Shown here: positions 24,001 through 30,588 of the stretch, piece by piece
Layout of the letters: the number at the start of each line of letters is the position of its first letter
How positions within the stretch are numbered: the first letter of the stretch is position 1
Assembly: GCA_012839035.1 (NCBI GenBank)
Contig: DUOB01000154.1
Location: forward strand, 1-32,711
Direction: 5' to 3'
DNA: 32,711 nucleotides
Origin: Propionibacterium sp.
Lineage (GTDB): Bacteria > Actinomycetota > Actinomycetes > Propionibacteriales > Propionibacteriaceae
Translations under genes and position numbers: made by a program
Notes under the pieces: model-generated
Seen by the model: only the letters and a program-made list of their open reading frames with translations
The model's database searches: none
What the model was told of the DNA's origin: nothing

Positions 24001-24952
24001 CCCAGCCGTCGAGCGGGAGGCCGATCCGCACCGGTTCGGCCCCGATCACCTGCGCGGCGCAGGCGACGACCGTGGCCTCGGTCGGGCCATAGGTGTTCCA
24101 GACTTCGCGGCTGTCCGTCGCGAACCGTACGCCGATCTCCGGCGGGCAGGCCTCGCCGCCGAGGATGAGCAGGCGGACGTTGTCCAACACCTCCGGCGGC
24201 CACAGCAACAGCAGAGTGGGCACGGTGGAGACGATGGTGATGCTGTTGGCGGTCAGCCAGGGGCCGAGGTCCATGCCGCTCTTGACCAGCGAACGCGGCG
24301 CCGGCACGAGGCAGGCGCCATAGCGCCAGGCCAGCCAGATCTCCTCACACGAGGCGTCGAAGGCGACCGAGAGCCCGGCCATCACCCGGTCGCCGGGGCG
24401 GATCGGGTCGTCAACCAGGAAGATCCGCGACTCGGCGTCCACGAACCCGGCGGCACTGCGATGCGTGACCGCAACCCCCTTGGGTTTGCCCGTGGACCCG
24501 GAGGTGAAGATCACCCAGGCGTCGTCGTCGAGGCCGGGGACTCCGGTGTCCGGACCGTCGGTGCGGTCGGTCAGCCAGTCGGCGGTCTGGATCGACAGGC
24601 CGTCGCCGAGGACGGCGGCGACCTGGGCCTCCTCGAAGACCATCTTGGCGCGTTCGTCGGGATCGTCGGCGTCGACGGGGACGTACGCCGCCCCGGCGAG
24701 GAGGATGCCCATGATCGCGACATAGAGATCTAGGGTTCCGGAGGCGATGCGTACGCCGACTTTGTCGCCGATCCCCACACCGTGTGATGCCAGATCGAGG
24801 GCCACGGCCTCGGCGGCCTCCTCGAACTCGGAATAGGTGAGCGAGGCGGCACCGTTGTCCAGCGCCGGTTCGTCCGGATAGGTGGTGACCGTCTCCTTGA
24901 AGATGTCCACCAGGGTGCGTGGTTCTGGAGCGAACTCACTGCGCAGGAGCAT
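21056..24952 (-). CDS. Pls/PosA-type single-module NRPS, epsilon-poly-lysine synthetase-like
   Basis: 1298 aa. An adenylation domain (about residues 10-480) carries TSGSTGKPKG at 150-159, NTYGPTE at 286-292 and TSGK with K475. It is followed by a carrier domain (LGGGSLTAAQ, S528). From residue 595 on are six transmembrane segments in three pairs (about 600-620/626-652, 817-847/858-888, 1071-1090/1093-1120), with three soluble hexapeptide/left-handed beta-helix domains after each pair. No condensation, thioesterase or reductase domain is present. This is the arrangement of Pls, which links lysine into epsilon-poly-lysine at the membrane. Start: an AGGAG lies 7 nt before the ATG at 24952, and the GTG at 24967 precedes that Shine-Dalgarno. 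The pocket residues suggest a basic substrate; the product is unproven. Confidence 0.93.
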   Translation of the reverse strand: MLLRSEFAPEPRTLVDIFKETVTTYPDEPALDNGAASLTYSEFEEAAEAVALDLASHGVGIGDKVGVRIASGTLDLYVAIMGILLAGAAYVPVDADDPDERAKMVFEEAQVAAVLGDGLSIQTADWLTDRTDGPDTGVPGLDDDAWVIFTSGSTGKPKGVAVTHRSAAGFVDAESRIFLVDDPIRPGDRVMAGLSVAFDASCEEIWLAWRYGACLVPAPRSLVKSGMDLGPWLTANSITIVSTVPTLLLLWPPEVLDNVRLLILGGEACPPEIGVRFATDSREVWNTYGPTEATVVACAAQVIGAEPVRIGLPLDGWDLAVVDADGNQVADGETGELIIGGIGLARYLDPEKDAEKYAPLPTLGWERAYRSGDLVRYDPAGLFFLGRADDQVKVGGRRIELGEIDNALLNLPGVTAAGAAVRRTDSGNSLLVGYLTVNDKFDQGAALEILRREMPAALVPRLAVVDDLPTRTSGKIDRDALPWPLPIADDDHLELAGTEAWLRDLWSGILGATVRSVDDDFFTLGGGSLTAAQMVARVRERQPEVTVADIYDHPTLRGLAAHLDAMDAPRSRLNESVWPVPPKSQAGQLAALLPLRMLGGLRWVAYAALGAKVGSLLGIAWLPTLPWWPVIVAWLLFVFAPGRMLITAGLVRVVLRGITPGSYPRAGKVHLRVWLAEQIADQLGAASVAGAPLMKWYARLLGAKVGRDVDLHTVPPVTGMLTLGNGCSLEPEVDLTGHWIDGGQLHLGHITVSAGAVVRARSTLTPGAVVGRHAEVGPGSTVIGTIPDGEFWSGTPARQVGANRGPWSSRPPARKRGWLVAYAALSGVISLIPVLGVAAGTAVLLPGLRASTSLSGALASGIVWLPLATIVGLVTIGVLILGLVRLLGFGQRPGHFPVESGPAVRAWGQFRVLDEARTWLFGLYSSTWTPAWLRALGAKIGPDVEASTVLMLPRMTTVGAGAFLADDTLIGCYELGGGWLRFDKVKIGRRAFIGNSGMAAPGRRVPKGSLVAVLSAAPRLRTVKRHTSYLGSPPTKLRREANVTDQSRTFAPARSLRIRRALVEVARIIPSWIDMAFCALVVAALLGLASISWWLALVGAGLVLAVIGIAAAAVATAAKWLLVGRVGKDEHPLWSSFVWRNELADTFVEVLAAPWFARQVMGTPLLSLWFRTMGAKVGRGVWCETYWLPEMDLIDLRDGASVNRGCVVQTHLFHDRVLSLDEVTLRQGATLGPNGVILPAAVIGRHATIGPGSLVMRGESVPDGTRWLGNPIGPWVEDEDVVITPDHGVTDHAKMGQP

Positions 24953-25017
24953 GCGTGCTCTCCTCACGTGATCAGGCGCGCCAACCTATCGGGCCAAGGT
25001 GAACGGCTGATGGCCGG

Positions 25018-25054
25018 GACGGCCCGACCTCGTGACATCGGACAAGGGGCCGTC
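25018..25054 (-). terminator. 8-bp stem-loop between the methyltransferase and the Pls-like gene
   Basis: GACGGCCC (25018-25025) and GGGCCGTC (25047-25054) are exact inverted arms around a 21-nt loop. It spans the stop codon of the methyltransferase gene and may stop its transcript, leaving the Pls-like gene with its own promoter. Confidence 0.4.
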
Positions 25055-25766
25055 AGGGTCGGTCGGGGCGAGGCTGGGGAGCGTCCTGCTTTCGTTGGAA
25101 GACGAGCAGCGCGTCGGCCACGAGATCGTGGGGCAGCCGGTCCCACTCGATCGTGGTGATGCCGAGGGGGGCGAGGTGCGATTGCAGCACCTGCGCACAG
25201 TCGTCGATGAGATGGGTCGTGTGGCCCCGGTGGTGGATGTCGGCCACGTTCCACACGGCGAAACCGCCCGGCGCCAGCACGCGCGCGCACTGTGCGGCCA
25301 CGAACTCGAGTTCGCGCAGATAGCGCGTGTAGTCCCCGGTGTCCTCCTCATAGGCCGTGAGGGGATCGGCGTCGTGATGCGTCGCGGTCATGTAGGGCGG
25401 TGAGGTGACGATCAGGTCCACGCTGCCCCGCGGGTCCGTGGGCCCGGTGTCGGAGAGGATCCGCAGCAGCTCGCGCGCGTCGCCCTCGATGATGCGTGCG
25501 GCGGGGATCCGGCGCTGGATGACCTCGACACGTTCGGGGAGCAGTTCGATGCCCAGCGCCCTTCTCCCCAGCGCGACCGCGCGCTCGAGCGTGGTGCCGA
25601 ACCCGGCAAACGGGTCGAACACGATGTCCCCGGGCTCACTGCAGCGTTCGATGATGTGGTCCACGACCTCCGGGACCATGTGCACGTCCTCGTCGGCGTC
25701 GGGTGGCCGTGCGGCCAGGAACGCCTCGTGAGAGGTCGTGAGGCGGGGGTCCAGTGGGGAGCTCAT
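25053..25766 (-). CDS. Solitary class I SAM methyltransferase with TSPPY motif, DNA-methylase-like
   Basis: 237 aa from the ATG at 25766. The SAM-binding motif is FDPFAGFGTT at 50-59 (motif I), and LGIEL follows at 71-75. The catalytic motif is VTSPPY at 120-125 (motif IV). The order I then IV and the (S/T)PPY type resemble exocyclic-amino DNA methylases (N4-cytosine or N6-adenine), though RNA guanine-N2 methylases share the fold. No restriction nuclease, specificity subunit or other partner is adjacent, so it is a candidate orphan enzyme. The earlier open frame up to 25931 covers the transporter promoter and was not used as start. Confidence 0.75.
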   Translation of the reverse strand: MSSPLDPRLTTSHEAFLAARPPDADEDVHMVPEVVDHIIERCSEPGDIVFDPFAGFGTTLERAVALGRRALGIELLPERVEVIQRRIPAARIIEGDARELLRILSDTGPTDPRGSVDLIVTSPPYMTATHHDADPLTAYEEDTGDYTRYLRELEFVAAQCARVLAPGGFAVWNVADIHHRGHTTHLIDDCAQVLQSHLAPLGITTIEWDRLPHDLVADALLVFQRKQDAPQPRPDRP

Positions 25767-25830
25767 CCTCACGCCAGCCACGGCCGTGAACTGCTCATGG
25801 TCAGCAGCGTAGCCCCGTCCGGAACCGGAG

Positions 25831-25848
25831 TTTGGCCACATGGCCAAA
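25831..25848. promoter_or_regulatory. 18-bp palindrome upstream of the MFS-TetR operon, candidate operator
   Basis: TTTGGCCACATGGCCAAA: two perfect 8-bp arms (25831-25838 and 25841-25848) around a 2-nt centre. It lies 91 bp upstream of the efflux-pump start and 64 bp upstream of the methyltransferase start. The length and symmetry match binding sites of TetR dimers, and the operon it precedes encodes a TetR protein. Confidence 0.6.
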
Positions 25849-25939
25849 TGTGTGTCACAGTTCTCCCTGGGAAGATCCCTTCTCTCCACTGCTGCACGGG
25901 TGGTGCGGCAGTACGCTCCGGGCAACACCAAGGAAACCC

Positions 25940-27541
25940 ATGCCCCCCCTCCGCCGCTGGGCCGCTCTGGCCGTCCTGGTGCTGCCCGTGTTGCTCATCG
26001 CCATCGACATGTCGGTTCTCGGCATAGCCGTGCCCGCGCTGTCCGCAGACCTGCAGCCGACCTCCGCGCAACTGCTGTGGATCATCGACCTGTACTCGTT
26101 CCTGCTCGCCGGGCTGCTGATCCTCATGGGCTCCCTCGGCGACCGGATCGGGCGCAAGCGGATCCTCCTGATCGGTGCGCCGATCTTCGGTGCCGCCTCT
26201 CTCGTGGCGGCCTTCGCCTCCAGCCCGGACATGCTGATCCTCGCCCGCGCCCTGCTGGGCATTGGCGGTGCCACGCTCATGCCCTCCACGCTCGGATTGG
26301 TACGCGCGGTCTTCCCGGACCGCAAAGAGCGCCGCACCGCCATCGCGGTGTGGGCCATGGCGTTCTCCGGAGGCGCCGCGCTCGGCCCGGTGGCGGGCGG
26401 GGTGTTGCTCGAGCACTTCTGGTGGGGGTCGGTGTTCCTCCTCAATGTGCCGGTCATGGCGCTGTTTCTGCTGGTCGCCCCGTTCCTCCTGCCCGAGGCG
26501 AAGGACCCGAAGCCGGGTCCGTTCGACCCCGCCTCGGCGCTCCTGTCGATCGTCGGCATGATCGGTTCGGTCTATGCGCTCAAGACCTTCGTGAAGTCTC
26601 CGGACTGGACCGCATGGTTGGCCGTGGCGATCGGTGTCGTCGGCCTGACCGTGTTCGTGCTGCGCCAGCGGCGCATGGCCCACCCGATGATCGATGTCGC
26701 TCTCTTCTCGAATCTCGCCTTCACCTCGTCGGTGGTGATCAACACGATCGCGGTGTTCGCGCTCATGGGCGTCATGTTCTTCTTCCCGCAGTACCTCATG
26801 CTCGTGGAAGGCATGGGCTCGGCCGAGGCCGGCCTGTGGATGCTCCCGCTCGCCGCAGCCTCGGTGGTCGGCACCCTGGCTGCCCCGCTGCTGGCCCGGC
26901 GCATCAGCGTACGCAGCGTGATCATGCTCGGCCTGGTGTTCGTGATCGGCGGATTCGTCTCCGCGACCTTCCTGGACACCGCCACCACCATGGCGGTGTT
27001 CGCGCTCGTCTCGACACTGCTGGGCATCGGCGTGGGCCTGGCCGAGACCCTCACGAACGACGTGATCCTCACCGCGGCCCCTCCGTCCCGCGCCTCGGCT
27101 GCGGCGGCGATTTCGGAGACCGGCTATGAGTTCGGCGGGGCCATGGGGACCGCGGTGCTCGGGACGTTCGGCATGGCCGTCTATTCAGCGCGAGTGCTGG
27201 AGTCCGAGTCGCTGACCGGCATGGACGCCGCCTCCGCCGAGGCCGCCTCGCAGACCCTGGCCGCGGCCCACGAGATCGCCGAGACCATCCCGGACGGCGC
27301 CGCCCTGCGCGCGCTTGCCGACGCCGCCTTCACCGCAGGCATGGATCTCGTCTCGCTCGCGTGCATCGCAGTCGCCTCGCTCACGCTGGTGCTGGCCTGG
27401 CGTGGCCTGCGCTCGGAAAGTCGCGTGGCCCAGCCCACCGATGGCCCTGCCTCCCACCAGGGGCGGGCCTCCGTGCCGACCCGGGACCACGGTGGTGTCC
27501 CGGCGGAGGCGGGTGCCGACAGGGGAGAGGATGCGCCGTGA
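25940..27541 (+). CDS. DHA2-family MFS drug/proton antiporter
   Basis: 533 aa with about 14 transmembrane segments, the hallmark of the DHA2 (14-spanner) group that includes LfrA, SmvA and QacA. TM1 has the D1 motif LIAIDMSVLGIAVPAL. Loop 2-3 reads GSLGDRIGRKR (motif A), and TM5 carries the antiporter motif C as SGGAALGPVAGG. Such pumps expel quaternary amines, dyes or other lipophilic cations in exchange for protons. The ATG at 25940 follows AAGGA at 25930-25934. Its stop overlaps the tetR start (GTGA), so the repressor is the downstream partner. The final 40 residues are hydrophilic. Confidence 0.93.
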   Translation: MPPLRRWAALAVLVLPVLLIAIDMSVLGIAVPALSADLQPTSAQLLWIIDLYSFLLAGLLILMGSLGDRIGRKRILLIGAPIFGAASLVAAFASSPDMLILARALLGIGGATLMPSTLGLVRAVFPDRKERRTAIAVWAMAFSGGAALGPVAGGVLLEHFWWGSVFLLNVPVMALFLLVAPFLLPEAKDPKPGPFDPASALLSIVGMIGSVYALKTFVKSPDWTAWLAVAIGVVGLTVFVLRQRRMAHPMIDVALFSNLAFTSSVVINTIAVFALMGVMFFFPQYLMLVEGMGSAEAGLWMLPLAAASVVGTLAAPLLARRISVRSVIMLGLVFVIGGFVSATFLDTATTMAVFALVSTLLGIGVGLAETLTNDVILTAAPPSRASAAAAISETGYEFGGAMGTAVLGTFGMAVYSARVLESESLTGMDAASAEAASQTLAAAHEIAETIPDGAALRALADAAFTAGMDLVSLACIAVASLTLVLAWRGLRSESRVAQPTDGPASHQGRASVPTRDHGGVPAEAGADRGEDAP

Positions 27542-28155
27542 CTCCCGTACGCCGCCCCCACGTGCCCCTGGAGGAGCGCCGACGCGAGCTCACCCAGACG
27601 GCCCTCAGGGTCATGGCCCGGGACGGGGCCTGGGCGCTCACCACGCGCGCCGTGGCGAAGGAGGCCGGCGTACCGCACGGATCCGTGCACTATGCCTTCT
27701 CCTCGAAGAACGAACTGCTGCGCGCCGTGATGGGATTGGATCTCGGACATCTGACCGATCTCGCGGTCGCCCTGCTCGAGCGCCCGATCACCGGTGTCGC
27801 CGACGTCAGGGACGCGCTCGCCACGCTGTTCGCCGACTACGCCGACGCCGTGATCGCCGAGCCGGGTCTCGAGGCCGTTCAGTTGGAGTTGTCCATGATG
27901 GGCGTCCGCGACGCCGCGCTCGGTGAGATCGCGAAAGCCATGCACCTCGAATACCGACGCCTCATGGTGGACATGATCACCGTCATCGGCGACCGCTGCG
28001 GACTCGGCTGGGACAGCGACGCCGCCGTGATCGCCGAGGCCACGATGGCTCAGCTTTATGGGGCGAGCCTGAACTGGCTCGGCCATCGCGACGACGCCCT
28101 CTTCCGCGCCGTGCTCGACGACCTGGCCCGGCAGGTGGCGGCGCGGCTGGGATGA
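27538..28155 (+). CDS. TetR family transcriptional regulator of the efflux pump
   Basis: 205 aa. The N-terminal TetR HTH spans about residues 12-58: RRRELTQTALRVMARDGAWA, then the recognition helices with TTRAVAKEAGVPHGSVHYAF. The rest is the helical ligand-binding and dimerisation domain, rich in small residues and ending in DDLARQVAARLG. The GTG start overlaps the efflux-pump stop by 4 nt, so pump and repressor are made from the same transcript and the operon is probably self-regulated. An 18-bp palindrome upstream of the operon is the likely target. Confidence 0.93.
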   Translation: MTPVRRPHVPLEERRRELTQTALRVMARDGAWALTTRAVAKEAGVPHGSVHYAFSSKNELLRAVMGLDLGHLTDLAVALLERPITGVADVRDALATLFADYADAVIAEPGLEAVQLELSMMGVRDAALGEIAKAMHLEYRRLMVDMITVIGDRCGLGWDSDAAVIAEATMAQLYGASLNWLGHRDDALFRAVLDDLARQVAARLG

Positions 28156-28156
28156 C

Positions 28157-28188
28157 CGCGGCGCTCCACGCACGTGCGCGTTGCCGCG
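28157..28188. terminator. Hairpin between the convergent tetR and CDGSH genes
   Basis: CGCGGC at 28157-28162 pairs with GCCGCG at 28183-28188. The loop itself contains the small palindrome GCACGTGC. It occupies the 42-bp gap between the two gene ends and may work in both directions. Confidence 0.35.
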
Positions 28189-28197
28189 CTGCTGTGC

Positions 28198-28887
28198 TCA
28201 GCTGTCAGTGAATCCCGCCTTCTTGTGACTGCCGTCGCACAAGGGCTTGATCCCCGACTCGCCACAGCGGCACAGGGTCATGCGTGGCCGTGCCTCCATC
28301 GGCTCACCGCCCTTGATCTCGACCGGCACCGACCCCGTGACCCAATAGGACGCGTTGTCCACGACCGCGATCCGCACCGGATAGTCCGGTTCGTCGTTCT
28401 CGGCGTCCGGGGCCTGCCGGTGGGTGAGCGCGCCCGAGGGGCAACGGTCGATCATCGCCGTCATCTCCTGACGGACGGCCTCGTCGTCGGTGCGGCTGAC
28501 CATCTTCCAGACGTTGTCGCGATGCTTGGCACAGAACCCGGCGTGTTCGCAGATCGACCGATCATCGCCGACGACCACTCCGGTCCCCGGCATCGATTCC
28601 GAGCGTTCCGCATAGGTGCCGGCAGGTGCGTTCGGAGTCCCGTCGAAGCCGATCTCCCGGTGGGTCAGATCGCAGAAGGGCTTGGTCTTCGAATGCCCAC
28701 AGCGGCACAGCCAGACGTCGCCGTTGTCCTGGACATGTTCAGCCGTGTCGATGGCTGCCCCGAACTCCCAGTCAGCGGAGTGCTTCTCCTCAACTCTGAT
28801 CGAGGCGCGGACCAAGGGAACACCGCCGCTCACGATCAGCGGTCCGCCGGTCACGGTGATGCGGGGAGTGGGCGTGTCGTCGGTCAT
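28198..28887 (-). CDS. CDGSH iron-sulfur protein with central ferredoxin-like segment
   Basis: 229 aa. Two CDGSH-type [2Fe-2S] sites are present: C61-x-C63...C72-D-x-x-H76 (FCDLTH) and C206-x-C208...C217-D-G-S-H221 (LCDGSH), each with three cysteines and one histidine. Between them is a Fer4_19/DUF1271-like segment with C113, C119, H122 and C149 (ICEHAGFCAKH, DRCPSGAL), a divergent [4Fe-4S] region. This dual-CDGSH bacterial type is thought to work in redox or Fe-S handling, but no reaction is established. A GAGGAGG Shine-Dalgarno precedes the ATG at 28887. It is cytoplasmic and monocistronic. Confidence 0.9.
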   Translation of the reverse strand: MTDDTPTPRITVTGGPLIVSGGVPLVRASIRVEEKHSADWEFGAAIDTAEHVQDNGDVWLCRCGHSKTKPFCDLTHREIGFDGTPNAPAGTYAERSESMPGTGVVVGDDRSICEHAGFCAKHRDNVWKMVSRTDDEAVRQEMTAMIDRCPSGALTHRQAPDAENDEPDYPVRIAVVDNASYWVTGSVPVEIKGGEPMEARPRMTLCRCGESGIKPLCDGSHKKAGFTDS

Positions 28888-29058
28888 GGAGTCCTCCTCG
28901 GCATGCCGGGGCCCCGTTGCCCCGATGAGGTCAGCCTAGCCATCGCCTGCGCACCTGGAGGACATGTCGAGGTCTATGCCTGCTGTTCCTCGCGCAGCAG
29001 CGGGGGAGTGACGTCGTCGGGCCGGATGCGTCGCGTCAGGTTCGCAGCATGACCGTGC

Positions 29059-29409
29059 TCAGCGTTCGCGAAGCCGCTGATTCTCGGCGATGGTGTCCCG
29101 GAGGGTCTCGCGCTCGCGCACGAGCCATGCCGGCGGGTCGGCCAGGAGCTCACCGATCTGATCGGCGTCCAACGGATCGGTCTGTCCCCCACGGGCGAGC
29201 CCCGATTTGGACACGCCCAGCTTGGCGGCCACGACATCGCGCGGGAACGGTCCGTTGCGCCGCAGGTCCACGAGCCACTCCGGCGGGTTGTCGCGGAGAG
29301 CATCGAGCTCCTCGCGCGTGATCGGGGTGGATTGGAAGTCGTCCGGCGCTGCTGTCAGCAGGATGCCGAGCTTCTTTGCCGCCGTCGCAGGTTTCATCGT
29401 TTGACTCAC
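29059..29409 (-). CDS. DUF5997 family protein
   Basis: 116 aa. The sequence KPATAAKKLGILL, PPEWLVDLRRNGPFPRDVVAAKL and GVSKSGLARGG are the conserved blocks of DUF5997, an actinobacterial family. A helix-turn-helix-like stretch is suggested at residues 57-75 (DVVAAKLGVSKSGLARGG), so DNA binding is possible but not established. It is divergently transcribed from the LysR-substrate-binding-like protein, a pair I recall as conserved in many actinobacteria. The GTG at 29409 has a TACGCT -10 box 6 nt upstream, so a leaderless start is likely; an ATG four codons in is the alternative. Confidence 0.85.
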   Translation of the reverse strand: MSQTMKPATAAKKLGILLTAAPDDFQSTPITREELDALRDNPPEWLVDLRRNGPFPRDVVAAKLGVSKSGLARGGQTDPLDADQIGELLADPPAWLVRERETLRDTIAENQRLRER

Positions 29410-29415
29410 AGACGC

Positions 29416-29438
29416 AGCGTAACCGCCCGCGCTACCGT
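29416..29438. promoter_or_regulatory. Back-to-back leaderless promoters of the divergent DUF5997 and LysR-like genes
   Basis: On the minus strand TACGCT (29421-29416) ends 6 nt before the GTG at 29409. On the plus strand TACCGT (29433-29438) ends 6 nt before the GTG at 29445. Only 35 bp separate the two start codons, so one bound protein could affect both. Confidence 0.5.
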
Positions 29439-29444
29439 GCCGGG

Positions 29445-30104
29445 GTGAACGACTCCTCGGCCCCCGATGTCCTGCGCGTCGGCCATGTTCCCGGTGTGAC
29501 GCTGACGAAGTGGCGTACGCGATGGGCCGAGCGGCTCACCGCCGGCCTTGAAGTGGTCGATGTGGCAGAGGGGGACGCCCGCCGGGTGCTCGACGAGGGT
29601 GAGGCCGACCTGTGTTTTGCACGCCTTCCGCTCGATCGTGACGGGCTGCACGCGATCCCGCTGTACGAGGAGGTCATGGTCGCGTGGGTCAGCAAGGAAC
29701 ACCCGATTGCGGCGTTCGACCAGATCACGACCGCGGATCTCGCCGACGAGACCGTGCTCACCGACGTGGACCAGGTGGCCATCGACCGCGTGAACGCGGG
29801 GGCGGTGCTCCTCGTGCCGATGTCCGTGGCCCGCGGCGCGAGCCGCCGTGACCTTGTGCATCGCCCGGTCACCGATGCCCGTCCGGCGCAGATGATGCTC
29901 GCGTGGCGTCAGGACAACGACCATCCCCTGATCGAGGAGTTCATCGGGATCGTACGCGGCCGCACCGCCAACAGCTCCCGCACCCGCCGCGAACGTGATG
30001 CACGCTCGCCGAAGCAACGAGACAACACCCAGAGCAAGGGCAAGCAGAAGAGCGGCCCGCCGCCGGGACGACGGGCCCGGTCTCGTTCGAGGCGCACGCG
30101 GTGA
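29445..30104 (+). CDS. LysR substrate-binding-domain-like protein without HTH
   Basis: 219 aa. Residues about 8-170 follow one lobe pair of a LysR-type periplasmic-binding-fold domain (LRVGHVPGVTLTKWRTRWAE, then LPLYEEVMVAWVSKEHPI). However, the N-terminal winged helix is absent, and the start lies only a few residues before the binding domain. The C-terminus (from about residue 178) is a highly basic Arg/Lys/Ser-rich tail, probably disordered and able to contact nucleic acid. The divergent DUF5997 gene may supply the DNA-binding part. A GTG start at 29445 is supported by the TACCGT -10 box. Function not assigned. Confidence 0.8.
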   Translation: MNDSSAPDVLRVGHVPGVTLTKWRTRWAERLTAGLEVVDVAEGDARRVLDEGEADLCFARLPLDRDGLHAIPLYEEVMVAWVSKEHPIAAFDQITTADLADETVLTDVDQVAIDRVNAGAVLLVPMSVARGASRRDLVHRPVTDARPAQMMLAWRQDNDHPLIEEFIGIVRGRTANSSRTRRERDARSPKQRDNTQSKGKQKSGPPPGRRARSRSRRTR

Positions 30105-30171
30105 CCGGCTGAGCCACGGTCCTTCGCGCTATTCTGTGCGCGCCTCGACCCGACGAAGAAGGAGCCCCACC

Positions 30172-30570
30172 ATGTCCGAGCGCAAGGTGATCATTCCCGA
30201 CGGCATGCAGGAGAACTACGACAAGATGCGTTATGCGCCGGCGGTCCTGGTCGACAATGTGTTGTACGTCTCCGGGCAGGTCGGACGGGACGAGAACAAG
30301 CAGCTGGTCGAGGACAAGCGTGGGCAGTTCGTGCAGACCTTCGAGAACATCAAAAGGATCCTGGACGCCGCGGGTGCGAGCTTCGACGACATCGTGGATG
30401 TTTCCACGTTCCACACCGACATGCGCGACCTGCCGCTCTACATGGAGGTCCGCGACGCCTACATCACGAGTTCGGATTTCTATCCGACGTGGACGGCGAC
30501 CGGTGCGCACATGATCGGCCACCAGCCCGGGTGTTTCATCGAGGTCAAGGTCATCGCCCACCTGCGGTGA
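30172..30570 (+). CDS. RidA family protein lacking the catalytic arginine
   Basis: 132 aa, the normal size of the trimeric RidA/YjgF/YER057c fold. The core LYVSGQVGRDENKQ, FENIKRILDAAGASFDDIVDVSTFHTDM and a C-terminal EVKVIAHLR are present. The arginine that in RidA (E. coli R105, in PARSCVEV) contacts the carboxylate of 2-aminoacrylate is not seen. The matching region reads WTATGAHMIG. The protein therefore resembles Rid subfamilies without the Arg and may not be an enamine deaminase. AAGGAG (30159-30164) precedes the ATG by 7 nt, and TATTCT at 30130-30135 is a candidate -10. Confidence 0.85.
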   Translation: MSERKVIIPDGMQENYDKMRYAPAVLVDNVLYVSGQVGRDENKQLVEDKRGQFVQTFENIKRILDAAGASFDDIVDVSTFHTDMRDLPLYMEVRDAYITSSDFYPTWTATGAHMIGHQPGCFIEVKVIAHLR

Positions 30571-30588
30571 GAGCCTGCGAGCGGGGTG

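Noticed and set aside
23267..24733. 488-codon open frame on the plus strand
   Set aside because: It is antisense to the adenylation domain and has no recognisable domain.
24953..24967. GTG start for the Pls-like synthetase at 24967
   Set aside because: The AGGAG ribosome-binding site lies between this GTG and the ATG at 24952, so only the ATG can use it.
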